Source: Flaveria trinervia (Eukaryota > Streptophyta > Magnoliopsida > Asterales > Asteraceae). From it: DNA of 64,000 nucleotides. Below, in pieces: positions 60,441 through 64,000 of the stretch; positions within the stretch are counted from its first letter, which is position 1, and each line of letters opens with the position of its first letter. The stretch is from contig CM046442.1 in the NCBI GenBank assembly GCA_025506515.1, positions 16,507,187-16,571,186 on the forward strand. The letters are read 5' to 3'. The translations under genes and the position numbers were made by a program. Below the pieces are notes generated by a model. The model saw nothing but the letters and a program-made list of their open reading frames with translations. It had not been told where the DNA came from and did not search any database.

Positions 60441-60931
60441 AACCGGGTGTAGCACATGGTATTGGTACGGTTGATGTCCGATGCGCAAGTAAAGTCATAA
60501 AGAACGAATGAACGAATGAATGAATAAAGAAGATAATAATGATATTATCTATGTGTATGTACGATGTGTGATCATGTAAAGGTAACGAATGGTTTTATAT
60601 GAAAGTAAAGTATGTTTTGCAATAAAACTAGAACTCACTCAGCAACGCTGACTTTTTATATGTTTTCCAGTTGGCAGGTAATGTTTGCTGAGGATGGCAT
60701 ACCGTGAAGCTACTAAGCTCTTTTGGGATGGCATTCTTTTGATTAATGTTTTTGCATTGTAATGCGAACAAGCTATTTTGTAATGAATGTTGTATTAACT
60801 TGCAAAAGCTTTTACATGGAAATGAAAGATTGTTTTAGTTTTCCGCTGCGATTTATGAAATACAAATGCAATTATACGTTTTATGTGCGATGAGAACCCA
60901 GCTGTAAGCGTCCCGGGAACGGGGCCTTACA

Positions 60932-63164
60932 TTAGAATTAATATTTTTAATATAAAGGTGAACCTATCTCGTACAATCTTAAAACTGACTTCGTGATTGG
61001 ATTTTTAAAAATCTAGTACTATGTTTTTTTGGTTTACGAAACGTTAAAGAAAATATTAGTTGAGATTTTTGTCAAAAATCAAACAATATATTTGGGAATA
61101 ACATAGTACAATACCATGTTTGGATTTTAATAAAGATTGAAGTACAATCTAATATTCGAAATAACAAGTTACCAAACAAATACCTTGATTCTATAATATG
61201 TAATATATTTTTGTAAATGTTTAACAATCTAACGTGTGTGTTACAGATTGTTTAATTTCTAAAAGCCATTAGAAAGTTATGGGTTTATAGTTTTAAACTA
61301 TTTATGACTACAATGATTTAAGCAAAAGCAATTTTTGTTTTAAAAAAATTAAAACTAGTGCTTTGCAACAAAAAGAGAAATAGTTTATTTTATATGATTT
61401 GAGAAGCTTACAAATGATTTGATAGTCATTTAGATCTAACGAGCGTGTTAGAAGCGAGTTTATTGTATATAAACCGATAAGCATAAAACCAATATTTTGT
61501 AGTTGTTTATTCTAACAAGCGTGTTAGAACCGATATATATTTTATATATCAAAAAGCTTTAAAACTATTGATGTAATCGTTTATTTCTAACAAGTAAGTT
61601 ATAACTGGATTTATTTTATATAAATGGAAAAACTTTTAAACCAATCTTTGTATTCGTTTATTTCTAACGTGCAGGTTAGAAGTGGTTATTTTAACCGACA
61701 AGCTTAAAAGGTTATTATAATCATTTATTTTTTAACGAGTGTGTTAGAAAACGGTTTAATTAATAAGAACCGTAATATTTAAAAGGATTGTTGTTATCAT
61801 TTGTTAAAACCGGTTTATGTATAAAACCAAAATGTGTTTAAAAATATTTTATAATCATTTATTCTCTAATCAATGTGTTAAAAATGATTTATTCTATTAA
61901 TCAAAAAGTGTTAATTAAAAAAAAGTTTGTAATTGTTTGTCTTCTAACGAGCGTGTTAGAAATAAAACCATTTTTGTAGTTTAGGGTTTTGACTATTGTG
62001 AGCAAGAGATAAAATAAAAATGATATATTTTAAAAAAATTGCAAAGCTAGAAAATGTTTTGAATGAATAAAACATGTGTTTTGCAATCTAAAATGGTTAA
62101 TTACTCATGGGAGAAGTAGCATGTTTCGAACCACATAATAGTCTCAATGAGATTATTCATAAAAAACAACTTGAGGTTGTTGTGAATAGAAATAATCATT
62201 CAAATACACTACTTATTAATAAGATAGTGTATACATAATGTTGTTTTTTTTCTGGTTTTAACTATTTAAATTAGAGTTTCAAGATAATATGATAAACTTG
62301 ATCATATGAGTGCATAAAGTATATTGAGGGAGTTCCTCAAGACATGCCATAAAATTGATATCATTGCTAATGATGAAAGTGTTATAGATAATAACACTTT
62401 GAGATTTGATATCTAGATGTAACTTTTATCCGTTTAAATTATTATTAAAAAGTGTTTTACACTCTATGTTTCATTTTCGGTTGTATTATTATTTGTGTTT
62501 AATATCTTAAGATAACACTACAATATTTACAAAAAATAAATTAATTTCCATTATGACATTCAAAATGATTTAGAGGGAAATAACTTAAACGGAAATATAT
62601 AACTGTAAACAGATAGTGCAATAAGAGATTTGCATAGAAACAACTTGAGAGTTGTTGAATTGTTTTAAGTGTCGAAGATAAGACATCAAATATCATACAA
62701 TATCATGAGATCAAAAATATGATAAGTGTATCATGAGATCGAAAATATGATAAGTGTATTGATATGAAATACACAAGTATGAGATATACCGATAAACTTC
62801 ATTTGAAATTATCATAAAAATTCATAAGTGTTGATAGATCTACATATGAAAGCAATATATGTTATCTTTAATGAATTTAGCTAAATTCATTCTAAAAGAT
62901 CTACATGTAAATACATCGACCATTTTAATATTATTAGAGCTATGTGGAGGATTTTTCTTTCGTTTGAGAAAGTATCATAGTATACATAGCTTAAAGGGAA
63001 CAACCATACATGTGTGCCAGTGTCAATGTGTTTGACTCTGTCTTAATATAATATTGATTGTAGGCGAGTTTTATTTATCTTGCTAATGATAAATGTGTTA
63101 CCCAAAGTGAATTGAATCAAGACTTATTACTAAGTCTTTATAAGTCAAAAGGAAGATAGTGCCA
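60932..63164. other. AT-rich non-coding region with an inverted-repeat array
   Basis: No coding signal on either strand. The left third holds the array described separately (61228-61960). The right part (62100-63160) has repeated words such as GATAATAACACTT and ATGAGATC(A/G)AAAATATGATAAGTGTAT, the latter duplicated at about 62704-62760, and may be leader or spacer of a retrotransposon I cannot identify. Confidence 0.5.
61228..61960. repeat. array of TCTAAC...GTTAGA inverted repeats, period about 76 bp
   Basis: Eight recognisable 18-bp sites start at 61228, 61435, 61511, 61586, 61663, 61731, 61865 and 61943. The best copy, TCTAACAAGCGTGTTAGA, has 7-bp arms around a 4-base centre. The spacer between sites also repeats (AACCGATAAGC, CTTTAAAAC words), so it is a diverged 76-bp tandem repeat. 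Confidence 0.85.
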
Positions 63165-64000
63165 TGTAAGGTCCCGTTCCCGGGACACTTACAGTTGGAT
63201 ACTCATCACACATAAAACATATAATTACATTTGCCTTACGAAAATATTGCAGCGGAAACATAAAAAAAATAACTTTTCATATCATTACAAATGCTTTTGC
63301 AAGTTAATACAAACGTTCATTTCAAAACATCATTCGTTCACATTACAATGCAAAAACATTAACAAAAGAATGCCATCCAAGAGAGCTGAGTAGCCACCTC
63401 GTGCCATCCTCAGCAACGTTTACCTGCTAACTGAAAACGTATAAAAGTCAGCGTCGCTGAGTGAGTTCTAGTTTTATAATAAAACATACAATTCAATCGT
63501 TAAAACCGTTCTTTACTTTCTTTAAGAATCAAACTATAATTTTCATTCGTTCGGATCATACATAATACGTACATACAGATAATATCATTATTATCTTCCA
63601 TTACATTCGTTAACCTCGTTCATTTTATACGTTCGTCCTTTCGAGTCTGTTGCGACAACAGGGTCGCTCACCTCATTAACAATCACAACGATTACACGCT
63701 ATCTGAGTCTGTTGCAACCATAGGGTTGCTCACCCCAATAGCCACTTTCAATGATAGCACGCTATCTGAGTCTGTTGCAACCGTAGGGTCTCTCACCTCA
63801 TGGCAACTTCACGATAGCTCGTTATCTGAGTCTGTTGCACCCATAGGCTCGCTCACCCCAATTGCCACTTTCAATGATAGCACGCGATCCGAGTTTGTTG
63901 CAAGCATAGGGTTGCTCACCTCATGGCAACTTCACGATAGCACGCTGTCCGAGTCTGTTGCAACAACTGGGTTGCTCACCTCAAATATGTGCTTGCAAGC
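63165..64000 (-). repeat. inverted gypsy-type LTR, cut by the window end
   Basis: Starts TGTAAGGTCCCGTTCCCGGGAC, the reverse complement of the end of the solo LTR at 60931, and carries the same block near 63409-63475. From about 63645 on, a tandem repeat of about 60 bp (GAGTCTGTTGCAACCATAGG...GATAGCACGCTATCT) runs off the window. Confidence 0.85.

Larger units (their letters stand above)
58774..60931 (+). mobile_element. gypsy-type solo LTR with tandem array
   Basis: 2158 bp with TGTAACACCC...GGGGCCTTACA ends and a perfect TTAGA duplication at 58769-58773 and 60932-60936. Its terminal sequence and a block near 60624-60700 match the gypsy A LTRs and the inverted LTR at 63165, so they are related families. 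It carries no coding region or primer-binding site. Confidence 0.92.

Overview
This is plant nuclear DNA from a eudicot. It is AT-rich, with spliced GT-AG exons in one host-type gene and then more than 50 kb of layered transposable elements. A copia element carries an extra gene of a kind I recall as abundant in Asteraceae genomes such as Tanacetum, so Asteraceae is my best guess. That is inference; no species can be named from the sequence.

Layout. (1) 1-5756, + strand: the 3' part of a P4-type ATPase (phospholipid flippase, ALA1 clade), cut off by the window start and carrying three 1-base frame breaks. (2) 5757-8433: non-coding, with possible remnants of small DNA transposons. (3) 8434-8881: a dispersed repeat whose second copy lies at 56456-56895, so the pair brackets most of the TE block. 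(4) 9122-50251: an old Mutator-like element (MULE) with a decayed FAR1/MuDR-type transposase (+) and a convergent Ulp1-like cysteine protease gene (-). The protease gene is broken into three pieces by later insertions.

The insertions are nested. A non-autonomous LTR element lies at 15293-22017 as a head-to-tail array of 4 LTRs and 3 internal regions with one TTACA target duplication. A Ty3/gypsy element lies at 22789-49150 (- strand, duplication CTTTT). A Ty1/copia element at 25879-43329 sits inside the gypsy integrase. A solo gypsy-type LTR at 32034-34690 (duplication CTCTA) sits inside the copia. After removing the outer two insertions and one duplication copy each, the Ulp1-like reading frame runs on across both sites.

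(5) 50590-56390: AT-rich repeats and a 5'-truncated Ty3/gypsy element (+) with a 3' LTR related to the solo LTR. (6) 56896-58773: an LTR-like segment full of CTTCAG words, and non-coding sequence. (7) 58774-60931: a gypsy-type solo LTR with duplication TTAGA and a tandem array. (8) 60932-63164: AT-rich DNA with an array of TCTAAC...GTTAGA inverted repeats. (9) 63165-64000: start of an inverted, related LTR.

The most interesting pattern is a shared word cassette (CATTCG/CAGTCG...CGACTG/GCGCATG) found in at least three LTR families. In the copia LTRs, the non-autonomous LTRs and an internal copia promoter it ends about 10-20 bp upstream of a TATA box, suggesting a modular upstream promoter element that has spread or been amplified across TE families. 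No rRNA, functional tRNA or CRISPR locus was seen.
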